NCBI RefSeq assembly: GCF_016862515.1
Contig: NZ_BONC01000061.1
Span: forward strand, 1 to 49,373
Source: Asanoa iriomotensis
GTDB lineage: Bacteria > Actinomycetota > Actinomycetes > Mycobacteriales > Micromonosporaceae
Direction of reading: 5' to 3'
Length of the DNA stretch: 49,373 nt
The notes beneath the pieces were generated by a model. It was not told where the DNA came from, did not search any database, and saw nothing but the letters and a program-made list of their open reading frames with translations. A program made the translations under genes and the position numbers. Shown piece by piece: positions 26,565-34,911 of the stretch (position 1 is its first letter; every line of letters begins with the position of its first letter).

Positions 26565-26768
26565 ATGGCGCAGGGAACCGTGAAGTGGTTCAACGCAGAC
26601 AAGGGCTTCGGCTTCATCACCGTCGACGGCGGGGGTGCTGACGTGTTCGTCCACTTCTCGGCCATCCAGACCAGCGGCTACCGCACGCTGGAGGAGAACC
26701 AGCGGGTGGAGTTCGAGATCGCGCAGGGCCAGAAGGGCCCGCAGGCCGAGCAGGTCCGCCCCATCTGA
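26565..26768 (+). CDS. cspA: Cold-shock protein
   Basis: 67 residues; AAGGAG sits before the ATG. Complete single-stranded nucleic acid-binding fold: [12 protein letters not shown] (RNP1 at 13-18) and VFVHF (RNP2 at 27-31). The upstream region 26398-26564 can form hairpins (for example CCTCC with GGAGG near 26467-26484), as in cold-regulated leaders, but no promoter could be fixed. Role: RNA chaperone. Confidence 0.97.
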   Translation: MAQGTVKWFNADKGFGFITVDGGGADVFVHFSAIQTSGYRTLEENQRVEFEIAQGQKGPQAEQVRPI

Positions 26769-26790
26769 CGTTTCAGGAACCAGACGTGAC

Positions 26791-26810
26791 GGGCCGGCGC
26801 CAGCCGGCCC
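26791..26810 (+). terminator. Hairpin after cspA
   Basis: Stem GGGCCGGC, loop GCCA, stem GCCGGCCC, 22 bp after the cspA stop. No T tract follows. Confidence 0.5.
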
Positions 26811-26822
26811 ATGGAGTAGGTT

Positions 26823-26854
26823 GAGCCCCTCTCGCCGACCGGCGCGTGGGGCTC
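26823..26854 (+). terminator. Second, stronger terminator after cspA
   Basis: Outer stem GAGCCCC/GGGGCTC enclosing a second stem CGCCG/CGGCG, followed by GACTTTT. The T run on the plus strand makes it a plausible intrinsic terminator and separates cspA from the convergent gene at 26870. Confidence 0.65.
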
Positions 26855-26869
26855 GACTTTTGGTGGTGC

Positions 26870-27079
26870 TCACCGCTGCTGTCGCCTCGCCTTGTTGCGG
26901 GCGCGCAGACCCACCACCAGCAGCACGAGGCCGATCCCGGCCACCACCGGCCCGATGATCGCCCAGACGTCGTCGCCGGACATCACGCTGCCCCGCAGGT
27001 GACCGAGGCCCTGCAGGGTCCACACCAAACCGACGACGACGGCCAGCAGGCCGAGCGTGAGCCGGAACCAGCCCCTCAT
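26870..27079 (-). CDS. Small two-span membrane protein
   Basis: 69 residues from the ATG at 27079, four bases past the aldo/keto reductase stop. Two spans (LTLGLLAVVVGLVWTLQGLG and IIGPVVAGIGLVLLVVGLRA) joined by a short polar loop, with a basic tail (RARNKARRQQR). Resembles short actinobacterial hypothetical membrane proteins; function unknown. Confidence 0.75.
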   Translation of the reverse strand: MRGWFRLTLGLLAVVVGLVWTLQGLGHLRGSVMSGDDVWAIIGPVVAGIGLVLLVVGLRARNKARRQQR

Positions 27080-27083
27080 GCGG

Positions 27084-28064
27084 TCACCACCGGTCGTGGA
27101 CCGCCGGCCGGATGAGCGCGTCATACGTTTCGCGTACCCCGGCCAGCGCTTCCGGCGTCAGCGGCGGCAGTGCCGCCGTGGCCAGGTTGCCGCGGGCCTG
27201 TTCGGGGCCGCGCGCGCCCGGGATGACCACGGTGACGCCCGGCTGATCGATCACCCAGCGCAGCGCGAACTGGGCCATCGTCGTGCCGTCCGGCACGTAC
27301 TGCCGCAGCCGCTCGACCGCGCGCAGGCCGGTCGCGAAGTCGACGCCCGAGAACGTCTCACCGACGTCGAACGACTCGCCGTGCCGGTTGTAGGTGCGGT
27401 GGTCGTCGGCCGCGAACGTCGTGCTGGCGTCGTAGCGGCCGGAGAGCAGCCCGCTGGCCAGCGGGACGCGGGCGATGATGCCGACGCCGGCGGCTGCCGC
27501 GGCGGGCAGCACCCGGTCGAGCGGCTTGAGCCGGAACGCGTTGAGGATGATCTGGACACTGGCCACGTGCGGCCGCGCGATCGCGGTCAGCGCCTGGTCC
27601 ACCGTCTCCACGCTGACGCCGTACGCCGCGATCGCGCCGTCCTCGACCAGCGCGTCGAGCGCGTCGAAGACCTCGTCGTCGGCGAACACCGCGGTCGGCG
27701 GGCAGTGCAGCTGCACCAGATCGAGCCGCTCGACACCGAGGTTGACGCGGGAGCGGTCGGTCCACGCCTTGAAGTTGGCGGCCGTGTAGTTGGCCGGCTC
27801 CTGCGGCACGCGGCGGCCCATCTTGGTGGCCACCATGATCTGTTCCGGTCGGCGTCGCAGGAACTGCCCGATGAGCTGCTCGCTGCGGCCGTCGCCGTAG
27901 ACGTCCGCGGTGTCGACGAAGGTGGTGCCCGCGTCGACCGCGGCGTCCAGGGTCGCGAACGCGTCGTCGGCGCTGACGTCGCCCCAATCGGCGCCGAGCT
28001 GCCAGGCACCGAGGCCCACTACGGAAGCGTCGCGGCCGATCCGGCCGAACTGGCGGTGTTCCAC
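27084..28064 (-). CDS. Aldo/keto reductase
   Basis: 326 residues. The catalytic tetrad is visible: D51, Y56 (DTADVYGDGRSE), K81 (VATKMG) and H120 (LVQLHCP). The C-terminal NADPH clamp resembles the AKR11/YhdN type (VVIPGARGPEQARGNL). It reduces aldehydes or ketones with NADPH; the substrate is not defined. A small membrane-protein gene follows immediately. Confidence 0.94.
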   Translation of the reverse strand: MEHRQFGRIGRDASVVGLGAWQLGADWGDVSADDAFATLDAAVDAGTTFVDTADVYGDGRSEQLIGQFLRRRPEQIMVATKMGRRVPQEPANYTAANFKAWTDRSRVNLGVERLDLVQLHCPPTAVFADDEVFDALDALVEDGAIAAYGVSVETVDQALTAIARPHVASVQIILNAFRLKPLDRVLPAAAAAGVGIIARVPLASGLLSGRYDASTTFAADDHRTYNRHGESFDVGETFSGVDFATGLRAVERLRQYVPDGTTMAQFALRWVIDQPGVTVVIPGARGPEQARGNLATAALPPLTPEALAGVRETYDALIRPAVHDRW

Positions 28065-28159
28065 GAGGGGAACCCTATCTGGAACGTTTAAAGGCCCTTG
28101 CCGGCGGTACCGCCCAGTCCCTAGTCTGTAGCAAGACGTACGTACGGTTTGGAGGCATC

Positions 28160-28948
28160 ATGTGGGACCCCGCGGTCTACGGCCGGTTCGGTGACGAGCG
28201 CTCCCGCCCCTTCCACGAGCTGGTCGCCCGGATCCCGGCCGAACGGCCGCGCCAGGTCGTCGACCTCGGCTGCGGCCCCGGCACGCTGACCGCGACGCTG
28301 GCCGCCCGCTGGCCGGACGCGCTGGTCCGCGGCATCGACTCGTCGGCCGAGATGATCTCGTCCGCCCGCGCGCTCGACGTGCCGGTCGACTTCGCGCTCG
28401 GCGACCTGCGTGACTTCGTGCCCTCGCCCGGCGTGGACGTCGTGGTCTCCAACGCGGCGCTGCAGTGGGTGCCGGGCCATCTCGCGCTGCTGCACCGCTG
28501 GGCGGGCGCGCTGGCGAACGGTTCGTGGCTCGCCTTCCAGGTGCCCGGCAACTTCTCCTCGCCGGCCCACGACGCGCTCTACGAGCTCGCCGACGCGCCG
28601 CGCTGGAAGGAGACGCTGGGCGGGGTCGTGCGGCGGATGCCGGTGCCCTCCGCGGCCGAGTACGCAGTGGAGCTGACCTCGGCGGGCTGCGCGGTGGACG
28701 CCTGGGAGACTGAGTACGTGCACCTGCTCCCCGGCAACGCCGCCGACCACCCCGTCCTCGCGTGGCTCGAGGGCACGGCGCTGCGCCCCGTCCGAGCCGC
28801 GTTCGGCGCCGACGAGGCCGGCTGGGCCGCCTACCGGGGCGAGCTGGGTGAGCGGCTGGCGGCGGCCTATCCGGTCAGCCACGACCGCGCGTTCTTCCCC
28901 TTCCGCCGCGTCTTCGTGGTGGCGCAGACCCAAGGAGCTTCCTGGTGA
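28160..28948 (+). CDS. tam: Trans-aconitate 2-methyltransferase-like SAM-dependent methyltransferase
   Basis: 262 residues; GGAGGC before the ATG. Opens MWDPAVYGRFGDERSRPF, characteristic of Tam, with SAM motif I VVDLGCGPG at 33-41, D/E at the end of strand 2 (GIDSSAEMI) and VVVSNAALQWVPGH. The enzyme would methylate trans-aconitate, detoxifying a citrate-cycle by-product. Its stop overlaps the GTG start of the deaminase gene by four bases. Confidence 0.9.
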   Translation: MWDPAVYGRFGDERSRPFHELVARIPAERPRQVVDLGCGPGTLTATLAARWPDALVRGIDSSAEMISSARALDVPVDFALGDLRDFVPSPGVDVVVSNAALQWVPGHLALLHRWAGALANGSWLAFQVPGNFSSPAHDALYELADAPRWKETLGGVVRRMPVPSAAEYAVELTSAGCAVDAWETEYVHLLPGNAADHPVLAWLEGTALRPVRAAFGADEAGWAAYRGELGERLAAAYPVSHDRAFFPFRRVFVVAQTQGASW

Positions 28949-29961
28949 CCGACCTCGCCGCATTCATCGCCTGCCTGCCCAAGGTGGAGTTGCACGTCCA
29001 CCACGTCGGCTCCGCCTCGCCGCGGATCGTCTCCGAGCTGGCAGCGCGGCACGCCGGCAGCACGCCGGTGCCGACCGACATCGACGCGCTCGCGTCCTAT
29101 TTCGAGTTCCGGGACTTCGCGCACTTCATCGAGATCTACCTGTCGGTGGTCGATCTGATCCGGGAGCCCGAGGACGTCCGGATCCTGACGTACGAGGTCG
29201 CCCGCGAGCTGGCCCGGCAGCAGGTCCGCTACGCGGAGCTGACCGTCACGCCGTACTCGTCGATCCGCCGTGGCATGCCGGCGCCGGAGTTCTGCGCCGC
29301 GATCGAGGACGCGCGGCTGGCCGCCGAGAAAGAGCTCGGCATCGTGCTGCGGTGGTGTTTCGACATCCCCGGCGAGGCGGGGCTGCCGGCGGCCGAGGAG
29401 ACCCTGCGGGTCGCCCTCGACGAGCGCCCCGACGGTCTGGTCTCGTTCGGGCTCGGCGGCCCCGAGGTGGGCGTGCCGCGCGCGCAGTTCAAGCCCTACT
29501 TCGAGAAGGCGCGGGCGGCCGGCCTGCGCCTGGTGCCGCACGCCGGTGAGACCACGGGCCCGGAGACGATCTGGGACGCGGTGCGCGAGCTCGGCGCCGA
29601 ACGCATCGGCCACGGCATCTCCGCGGCCCAGGACCCGTCGCTGATGGCGTATCTCGCCGGGGAGGGGATCACGCTGGAGGTCTGCCCGACCTCCAACGTC
29701 CGCACCCGCGCGGTGGCGAGCCTCGCCGAGCACCCGCTGCCGACCCTGGTCGCGGCCGGCGTGCCGGTGACGATCAACTCCGACGACCCGCCGATGTTCG
29801 GCACGACCCTCAACGACGAGTACGCGGTCGCGGCCCGCCTCCTCGACCTGGACGCGGCCGGCGTGGCCCGCCTCGCGGTCGCGGCGGTCGACGCCTCGTT
29901 CCTGCCGGCGGCCGAGAAGACGCGGATCACCGCGGAGATCGACGCGTACGCCGCCGCCTGA
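28945..29961 (+). CDS. Adenosine deaminase-family protein, possibly aminodeoxyfutalosine deaminase
   Basis: 338 residues, start GTG overlapping the tam stop. ADA metal site: H17 and H19 in LPKVELHVHHVGS, HAGE (H199), RIGHG and NSDDPPMF. The HVHHVG form replaces the usual HLDG of true adenosine deaminases. I recall this variant from actinobacterial family members that include the SCO5662-type aminodeoxyfutalosine deaminase of menaquinone synthesis; the recollection is not checked and no other mqn gene is nearby. Adenosine itself or another aminopurine is the alternative substrate. Confidence 0.88.
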   Translation: MTDLAAFIACLPKVELHVHHVGSASPRIVSELAARHAGSTPVPTDIDALASYFEFRDFAHFIEIYLSVVDLIREPEDVRILTYEVARELARQQVRYAELTVTPYSSIRRGMPAPEFCAAIEDARLAAEKELGIVLRWCFDIPGEAGLPAAEETLRVALDERPDGLVSFGLGGPEVGVPRAQFKPYFEKARAAGLRLVPHAGETTGPETIWDAVRELGAERIGHGISAAQDPSLMAYLAGEGITLEVCPTSNVRTRAVASLAEHPLPTLVAAGVPVTINSDDPPMFGTTLNDEYAVAARLLDLDAAGVARLAVAAVDASFLPAAEKTRITAEIDAYAAA

Positions 29962-29962
29962 G

Positions 29963-30562
29963 TCACCTCTTGGCGGTTGCCTTGGGTGTCTTGCGGCGGG
30001 CGGCCGCGGCGGCCTCGGCGCGTTCGGCGTCGCGGCGGCGGCGCAGCAGCACGGCGATGATCAGGCAGACCAGGCCGCCGACGGCCGCCACCGCGATCAG
30101 CAGCCACGCGGTGGTGTTGCCGCCGCCGGCGCTCTCGTCCGCGGGGGCCGACGCGGCCAGGGGAGTGGGCGCGTCGCAGTTGGTCTGCTGCGTGTTGTTG
30201 CTGGTGCCGACCTGGAACTTCGCGTTGCAGGTGCGGGCGATCGGCGGCCCGAACTCGACGGTGACGTCCCACGCGCCGGCCCGCAGCGTGCTCATGTAGA
30301 CGAGCGTGCCGGGCGCCGACGACTGCACCATCTTGGCCGGCTCCACCGCAGTGCCGTCGGCCTCCTTGGCGGTCAGCGTGGCGTCGACGAACCCCTCGTT
30401 CGTGTGCCCGTCCGCATAGGTCACGGTGACCCACACGGACCCGCGACCGTCGTGGTTGACGGTGATCTTCGCGCCACCGTGCGCGAACGCCGGCGCGGGC
30501 CAGAGCACCAGAGCGAGAACGGCGGCGAGCAGAGGACCGGCGGCGCGGCGGCTGAGCTTCAC
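29963..30562 (-). CDS. Secreted, membrane-anchored YtkA/FixH-like protein
   Basis: 199 residues from GTG 30562. A signal peptide (SRRAAGPLLAAVLALVLWPA) is followed by AHGGAKITVNHDGRGS, a beta-sandwich with GTLVYMSTLRAGAWDVTVEF, a linker, a C-terminal span (AWLLIAVAAVGGLVCLIIAVLL) and a basic cytosolic tail. The His-rich mature start could bind metal. The fold is like copper-resistance/YtkA-type proteins, but no metal gene adjoins. The start rests on the signal peptide; the open frame continues upstream without one. Confidence 0.78.
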   Translation of the reverse strand: MKLSRRAAGPLLAAVLALVLWPAPAFAHGGAKITVNHDGRGSVWVTVTYADGHTNEGFVDATLTAKEADGTAVEPAKMVQSSAPGTLVYMSTLRAGAWDVTVEFGPPIARTCNAKFQVGTSNNTQQTNCDAPTPLAASAPADESAGGGNTTAWLLIAVAAVGGLVCLIIAVLLRRRRDAERAEAAAAARRKTPKATAKR

Positions 30563-30605
30563 CGCGCCAGTATCGCCGCCGGTCGATCGTTGTGGAAGGG
30601 GAGGA

Positions 30606-31970
30606 TTATTCGCCGCGCTTCTGGCGACGGCGGGCGGCGGGCTCGCGGGCCAGGCGGCCGACCAGGCCGAAGCGGCTGACCTGCTTCTCCGGTGCGTCCG
30701 GGTCGCGCAGCAGCATGACCACGCTGGCGCCGCCGAGCTGGGCCCGGTCGATGCTGACCGAGCCGTTGGCCTGCAGCGTGACCCGCTTGGCGATGTCGAG
30801 ACCCAGGCCGGTCGAGCCGCGGTCGCTGGCACCGCGGCGCAGCGCGCGCTCCGGGTTGGCGATGCCGGAGCCCGCGTCGTCGACCCGGACCGCGACGTAA
30901 CCGTCCCGGCGCGAGATCGCGACCTCGAACGCCGTGCTCTGCGGCGTGTAGCGGAACACGTTGCCGATGATCGCGTCGATCGCCGCGGCCAGCTCGGCCC
31001 GCGGCACCGGCACCTGGATGCGGGTGTGCGCGCCGACCACCCGGTGCGGGCGGTTCTGGTCGTCGGCGAGCTGCGACCAGAACACCATCCGCTCGCGGAC
31101 GACCTCGCTGGCGTCGCAGCTGCCCGGGCCGACGTCCTGCGAGATGGTCTTGCGGGTGGTCTTGATCAGCACGTCGATCTCGCCCTCGAGCGTGACGATC
31201 GCCTGCCTGATCCGGCGGATCGTGCGCCGCCGGTCGAGCTCGGCCTCGCTGAACGAGCCGATGCTGGTGTCGTCGGAGTCGAGGGCGTCGGCGTCGAGGC
31301 GCAACACCGTCAGCGGCGTACGCAGCCGGTGCGACAGGTCGGCGACCAGCTCGAACTCGTCGGTGCGGGTGACGCTGAGCCGTTCGGCCATCCGGTTGAA
31401 GGCGAGCCCGGCCTCCGCCAGCTCGCGCGGGCCGCTGGGTCGCACGCGGGTCGTCAGGTCGCCGTCGCCGAGCCCGACCGCCGCGTTGGCCAGCGTGCGG
31501 GCCGCGCCGACCGCCCGGCCGGCGATCCGGTCGACCACGATCACGGTGACCACGACCAGGGCCAGCGCGATCCCGAACAGCAGCAGCCAGGTCTGCTCGG
31601 AGCCGCCGGCGAGGGCCTTGTCGGCGACGAACACCTCGATGACCGCGATCCGGTTGCCGACCTTGACCGGCTCGAGCCGCAGCGCGCCGCCGTCGACGTC
31701 GACCACGATCGGCTGGTCGCCCGCGGACGCGCGCTCGATGTCGACGCCTGCGGCCCGCGACTTGGCGCCGGCCTCGACCCCGTGCACGTGGATGTCGCCG
31801 CCGGCCGCCTGGATCGCGGTGTCGAGTCGCTCGGCCTCGGTGGTCACGGCGAGCGCACCGGCCACGATGCCGCTGCGCCGGGCAGCCTCGGACAGCGCGT
31901 CCTCGCGGTTGTCGCGCTGGATCGCGATGCCGAGCGGAATGAGGAACGCGAGGGCGACGACCGTGGTCAT
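30606..31970 (-). CDS. Sensor histidine kinase
   Basis: 454 residues from ATG 31970. Two spans (about 3-18 and 127-149) flank a small extracytoplasmic sensor of about 105 residues. A HAMP-like region (150-200) precedes the dimerisation helix with H214 in DLSHRLRTPL. N box INAIIGN-like (AIIGNVFRYTP) and G boxes (VDDAGSGI, STGLGLDIAKR) follow. It lies 29 bp after the regulator stop, transcribed with it. I found no in-frame ATG or GTG closer to the regulator. Signal unknown. Confidence 0.92.
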   Translation of the reverse strand: MTTVVALAFLIPLGIAIQRDNREDALSEAARRSGIVAGALAVTTEAERLDTAIQAAGGDIHVHGVEAGAKSRAAGVDIERASAGDQPIVVDVDGGALRLEPVKVGNRIAVIEVFVADKALAGGSEQTWLLLFGIALALVVVTVIVVDRIAGRAVGAARTLANAAVGLGDGDLTTRVRPSGPRELAEAGLAFNRMAERLSVTRTDEFELVADLSHRLRTPLTVLRLDADALDSDDTSIGSFSEAELDRRRTIRRIRQAIVTLEGEIDVLIKTTRKTISQDVGPGSCDASEVVRERMVFWSQLADDQNRPHRVVGAHTRIQVPVPRAELAAAIDAIIGNVFRYTPQSTAFEVAISRRDGYVAVRVDDAGSGIANPERALRRGASDRGSTGLGLDIAKRVTLQANGSVSIDRAQLGGASVVMLLRDPDAPEKQVSRFGLVGRLAREPAARRRQKRGE

Positions 31971-31999
31971 GCCGGCCGCGAGCGCGGCCAGCGCCGGCC

Positions 32000-32689
32000 T
32001 CAGTCGGGGGCCACCAGCCGGAACCCGACCCCCCGCACGGTGCGCAGGTAGCGGGGTTTCGCCGCGGACTCGCCCAGCTTGCGGCGGAGCCAGTACAGAT
32101 GGACGTCGATCGTCTGATCCTCGCCGACGGACGGCTGGCGCCATACCTCCTCCAACAACTCCCGGCGGGAGACTACCCGGCCCGGGCGTGCCGCGAGGTA
32201 GGCCAACAGGTCGAACTCTTTGCGGGTCAGCGCGAGCGCCTCGCCGTCGAGCTGGGCGCTGCGCTCGCCGACGTCGACGCGCAGGCCGCCGACCTCGTGC
32301 ACCGCCGGCGCGACGGTGCGGCTGGCCCGGCCCACCCGCCGCAGCACGGTGGTGATCCGGGCGTCGAGATGGGCGCCGGTGAACGGTTTGACCATGTAGT
32401 CGTCGGCACCGGCCCGCAGCAGCCGCACGATGCCCTGCTCGTCGTCGCGCGCCGTGGCGATGATGATGGGCACGTCGGTGATGCCGCGGAGCATGCGCAG
32501 CGCGTCGGCGCCGTCGAGGTCGGGCAGACCGAGGTCGAGCACGACGAGGTCGGGCGTCTCGGCGGCGACCCGGCGCAGGGCGTCGAGTGCGGTGCCGACC
32601 GCGTGGACCGCGTGCCCGCGGTCGGCGAGGGACCGCAGCATGGCGCCGCGTACGACATGGTCGTCTTCGACCAGGAGGACCGTGGCCAC
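32000..32689 (-). CDS. OmpR/PhoB-family response regulator
   Basis: 229 residues. Receiver domain with acidic pair D9-D10, phospho-acceptor D52 in LVVLDLGLPDLDG, T about 80 and K102. A winged-helix DNA-binding domain follows (DLLAYLAARPGRVVSRRELL, then TIDVHLYWLRRKLGE and VRGVGFRL). First gene of the two-component operon with the kinase downstream. Target unknown. Confidence 0.95.
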   Translation of the reverse strand: MATVLLVEDDHVVRGAMLRSLADRGHAVHAVGTALDALRRVAAETPDLVVLDLGLPDLDGADALRMLRGITDVPIIIATARDDEQGIVRLLRAGADDYMVKPFTGAHLDARITTVLRRVGRASRTVAPAVHEVGGLRVDVGERSAQLDGEALALTRKEFDLLAYLAARPGRVVSRRELLEEVWRQPSVGEDQTIDVHLYWLRRKLGESAAKPRYLRTVRGVGFRLVAPD

Positions 32690-32780
32690 GTGAAGAACCT
32701 ACTGCCCTTGGCAAGTCGGGGGGCGGGCACACTGTCCGTCATCCATACGGCTACGTCCGATTCGCCGGACTTAGACCGTC

Positions 32781-33170
32781 TTATTCGGACATAACAGTCT
32801 GGTCGCCTGGCGAGAACGGCCATTCCTCGAATTCCCGACATCGCCCGTCGGGGGCGAACCGGAGGACCCACAGGTCGCGGTACTCGTGCGGCACCGGCTC
32901 GGCGTAGCGCACCTCGAGCCGGACGACCGCCGTGTCGCCGTCGACCGCCAGCACCTCGGGGGCCATCGTGAACGGCTCGGCGGCACTGTCCCGCTCCGCC
33001 TCCCACATGACGGCGATCGCGGGCAGGCCGACGACCGGCTCCGCGTACGGGCCCTGCTTGTAGCGGGCGTCTCCCGTGAAGATCTCGGCCAGCCCCTCGG
33101 TGCCGGGCGTGCGCCACAGCCGCTCGTACGCCTCGACCCAGTCGGCAACCCGGCCGCGTGAACCATCCAT
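32781..33170 (-). CDS. SnoaL-like/NTF2-fold protein
   Basis: 129 residues from the ATG at 33170, with GGAAAG upstream. NTF2-like start (VADWVEAYERLWRTPGTEGL), then AEIFTGDARYKQGPYAEPVVG and FEEWPFSP near the end. This cone-shaped fold is used for small polar or aromatic ligands and for isomerases; no catalytic set is evident. It sits behind a run of three operator-like repeats, implying repressor control. Confidence 0.85.
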   Translation of the reverse strand: MDGSRGRVADWVEAYERLWRTPGTEGLAEIFTGDARYKQGPYAEPVVGLPAIAVMWEAERDSAAEPFTMAPEVLAVDGDTAVVRLEVRYAEPVPHEYRDLWVLRFAPDGRCREFEEWPFSPGDQTVMSE

Positions 33171-33190
33171 GCGGGCATCTTTCCGCAAGC

Positions 33191-33272
33191 AACGGTCCGT
33201 TATTAACGCTTTTCGCATAGGAACGGTCCGTTCTTAACACCACTCTGGGCGAGGCGTTAAAAACGGACCGTT
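33191..33272. promoter_or_regulatory. Three copies of a 17-bp operator-like element
   Basis: AACGG-T-CCGTT followed one base later by TTAAC occurs at 33191-33207 and 33222-33238, and inverted at 33256-33272. The inner 11 bp are a palindrome around one base, while the TTAAC flank makes each copy directional. The block lies between the SnoaL-like start and the MFS stop, so it should control the SnoaL-like gene. TetR-type repressor binding is a reasonable guess. Confidence 0.6.
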
Positions 33273-33282
33273 CCTTGCGCGG

Positions 33283-34758
33283 CTACGCCGGTTCGACGAC
33301 CACGTGCGGCTCTGGCTGTGCGGCCGGTCGGCGGACCGAGCGGAAGCTCAGGGCCACCACGACCAGGCCGGCCGCGATCACCACGGAGGCCACGTTGGCC
33401 ACGTTCATGCCGTGCACGAAGGTCGCCGCGTCCGTCGTACCCGCCGCGCCCGCCGGTCCGACCGCGGCACCGAACACCGCGATCAGCACCGCGAGCCCGA
33501 GGGTCGCGCCGACCTGCTGCATGGTCTGCAGCACGCCGCCGGCGACGCCCGCGTCGCGCGGCTCCACCGATCCCATGATCACCGGGGTCAGCGGCACGAA
33601 GATCAGGCCGCCGCCGAGGCCGAGCAGGAACATCGGGCCGAGCAGCGATCCCGCGTACGAGCTGGTGGTGTCGAGCTGCGTCAGCCAGGCCAGGCCCGCG
33701 ATCATCAGCGGCGCGCCGGTCAGGGCGAGCGGGCGCGGGCCGATCCGGTGCAGCACCCGCGGCACGACCCGGCTGATCAGGAAGACGGAGCCGGCCATCG
33801 GCAGGAACGCGAGGCCGGTCGCCAGCGGCCCGAAGTGCAGCACGATCTGCACGTACTGGGTCAGGAAGTAGAACGCCGACATCATCGCCGCGGGCGCCAG
33901 CATGAAGCCGATGTAACCCACCGCCCGGTTGCGGTCCTTGAAGAGCCGCAGCGGTACGAGCGGCTGCGCGGACCGCATCTGGATGGCGAGGAACGTCACC
34001 AGCAGGACGGCGCCGAGCCCGAGCGCGGTCAGCGTCTGCCCGGCCGACCAGCCGTGGGTGGAGGCGTGGATGAAGCCGTAGGTCAGGGCGCCGATGCCGA
34101 GCGTCGCGGTGGCCGCGCCGGGCCACTCCAGGCGGCCCGGGTGGCGCTGCGGCTCCCGGACGTGCCGGGGCGCGAGCAGCACCGCGGCGATGCCGAACGG
34201 CACGTTGATGAACAGCACCCAGCGCCAGGACAGCACGTCGGTGAGGACGCCGCCGAGGATCAGGCCGATCGCGAAGCCCGCGCTGGCCATCGCCGAGAGC
34301 AGCGCGAGCGCCCGGATCCGCTGGCGCGGCTCGGTGAACGTGGTGGAGATCAGGGCGATCGTGTTGGGGCCGGCCATCGCCGCGCCGATGCCCTGGACGA
34401 CCCGGGCGACCAGCAGCCAGGTCGCGGACGTGGCGAGACCGCCGGCCAGCGACGCGACCGTGAACAGCGCGATGCCGGCTATGAACAGCCGCCGCCGGCC
34501 GAGGATGTCGCCGGCCCGGCCGCCGAGCAGGAGCAGACCGCCGAAGGTCAGCGTGTACGCGTTGATCACCCAGGACAGCCCGGCGGTGGAGAAGCCGAGG
34601 CCCTCCTGGATGTGCGGCAGCGCGACGTTCATGACCGTGCCGTCGACGACCAGCATGAGCTGGCACGCCACGATGATCAACAGCGCGAGCCGGCCCGGTG
34701 CGCGGGCCTCGGTGCCGGCGCTGCTCACGATCGCCGGCGTTGACGTTTGCGTGGACAA
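33283..34758 (-). CDS. MFS drug exporter, DHA2 (EmrB/QacA) type
   Basis: 491 residues from a TTG at 34758. About 14 spans; signature motifs ACQLMLVVDGTVMNVALPHI (motif D1), GRAGDILGRRRLF (motif A) and RVVQGIGAAMAGP (motif B). It exports cationic or amphipathic compounds by proton exchange. It is divergent from a TetR gene and its promoter region carries two palindromes, so repression by that TetR is expected. The TTG has a GGGGAAGAG-type ribosome site; there is no nearer in-frame ATG. Confidence 0.92.
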   Translation of the reverse strand: MSTQTSTPAIVSSAGTEARAPGRLALLIIVACQLMLVVDGTVMNVALPHIQEGLGFSTAGLSWVINAYTLTFGGLLLLGGRAGDILGRRRLFIAGIALFTVASLAGGLATSATWLLVARVVQGIGAAMAGPNTIALISTTFTEPRQRIRALALLSAMASAGFAIGLILGGVLTDVLSWRWVLFINVPFGIAAVLLAPRHVREPQRHPGRLEWPGAATATLGIGALTYGFIHASTHGWSAGQTLTALGLGAVLLVTFLAIQMRSAQPLVPLRLFKDRNRAVGYIGFMLAPAAMMSAFYFLTQYVQIVLHFGPLATGLAFLPMAGSVFLISRVVPRVLHRIGPRPLALTGAPLMIAGLAWLTQLDTTSSYAGSLLGPMFLLGLGGGLIFVPLTPVIMGSVEPRDAGVAGGVLQTMQQVGATLGLAVLIAVFGAAVGPAGAAGTTDAATFVHGMNVANVASVVIAAGLVVVALSFRSVRRPAAQPEPHVVVEPA

Positions 34759-34787
34759 GGTTCTCTTCCCCCGAGGAGAGGCATGGA

Positions 34788-34806
34788 AGCGGAGATCGTC
34801 TCCGCT
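34788..34806. promoter_or_regulatory. Operator-like palindrome ahead of the MFS gene
   Basis: AGCGGAGA-TCG-TCTCCGCT. It shares the CGGAGA/TCTCCG arms with the stronger site at 34855-34873, so both probably bind the divergently encoded TetR protein. Confidence 0.55.
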
Positions 34807-34854
34807 TAGCTCGTGAGCTAGCATATGGAGGACGTCTCCGATTTCGCAACACTA

Positions 34855-34873
34855 TCCGGAGACAGTCTCCGGA
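34855..34873. promoter_or_regulatory. TetR operator palindrome
   Basis: TCCGGAGAC-A-GTCTCCGGA: perfect nine-base arms around one A, extended outside by partly matching ACTAT and ATAGT. It lies 39 bp before the TetR start and upstream of the MFS gene, so it can control both. Confidence 0.7.
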
Positions 34874-34911
34874 AATAGTGTGGTGCCACACAGTGACCAG
34901 GGGAGGAAGCG

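Noticed and set aside
28120-28145. Palindrome ACGTACGT before tam as an operator
   Set aside because: A short alternating sequence with no extended dyad or second copy.
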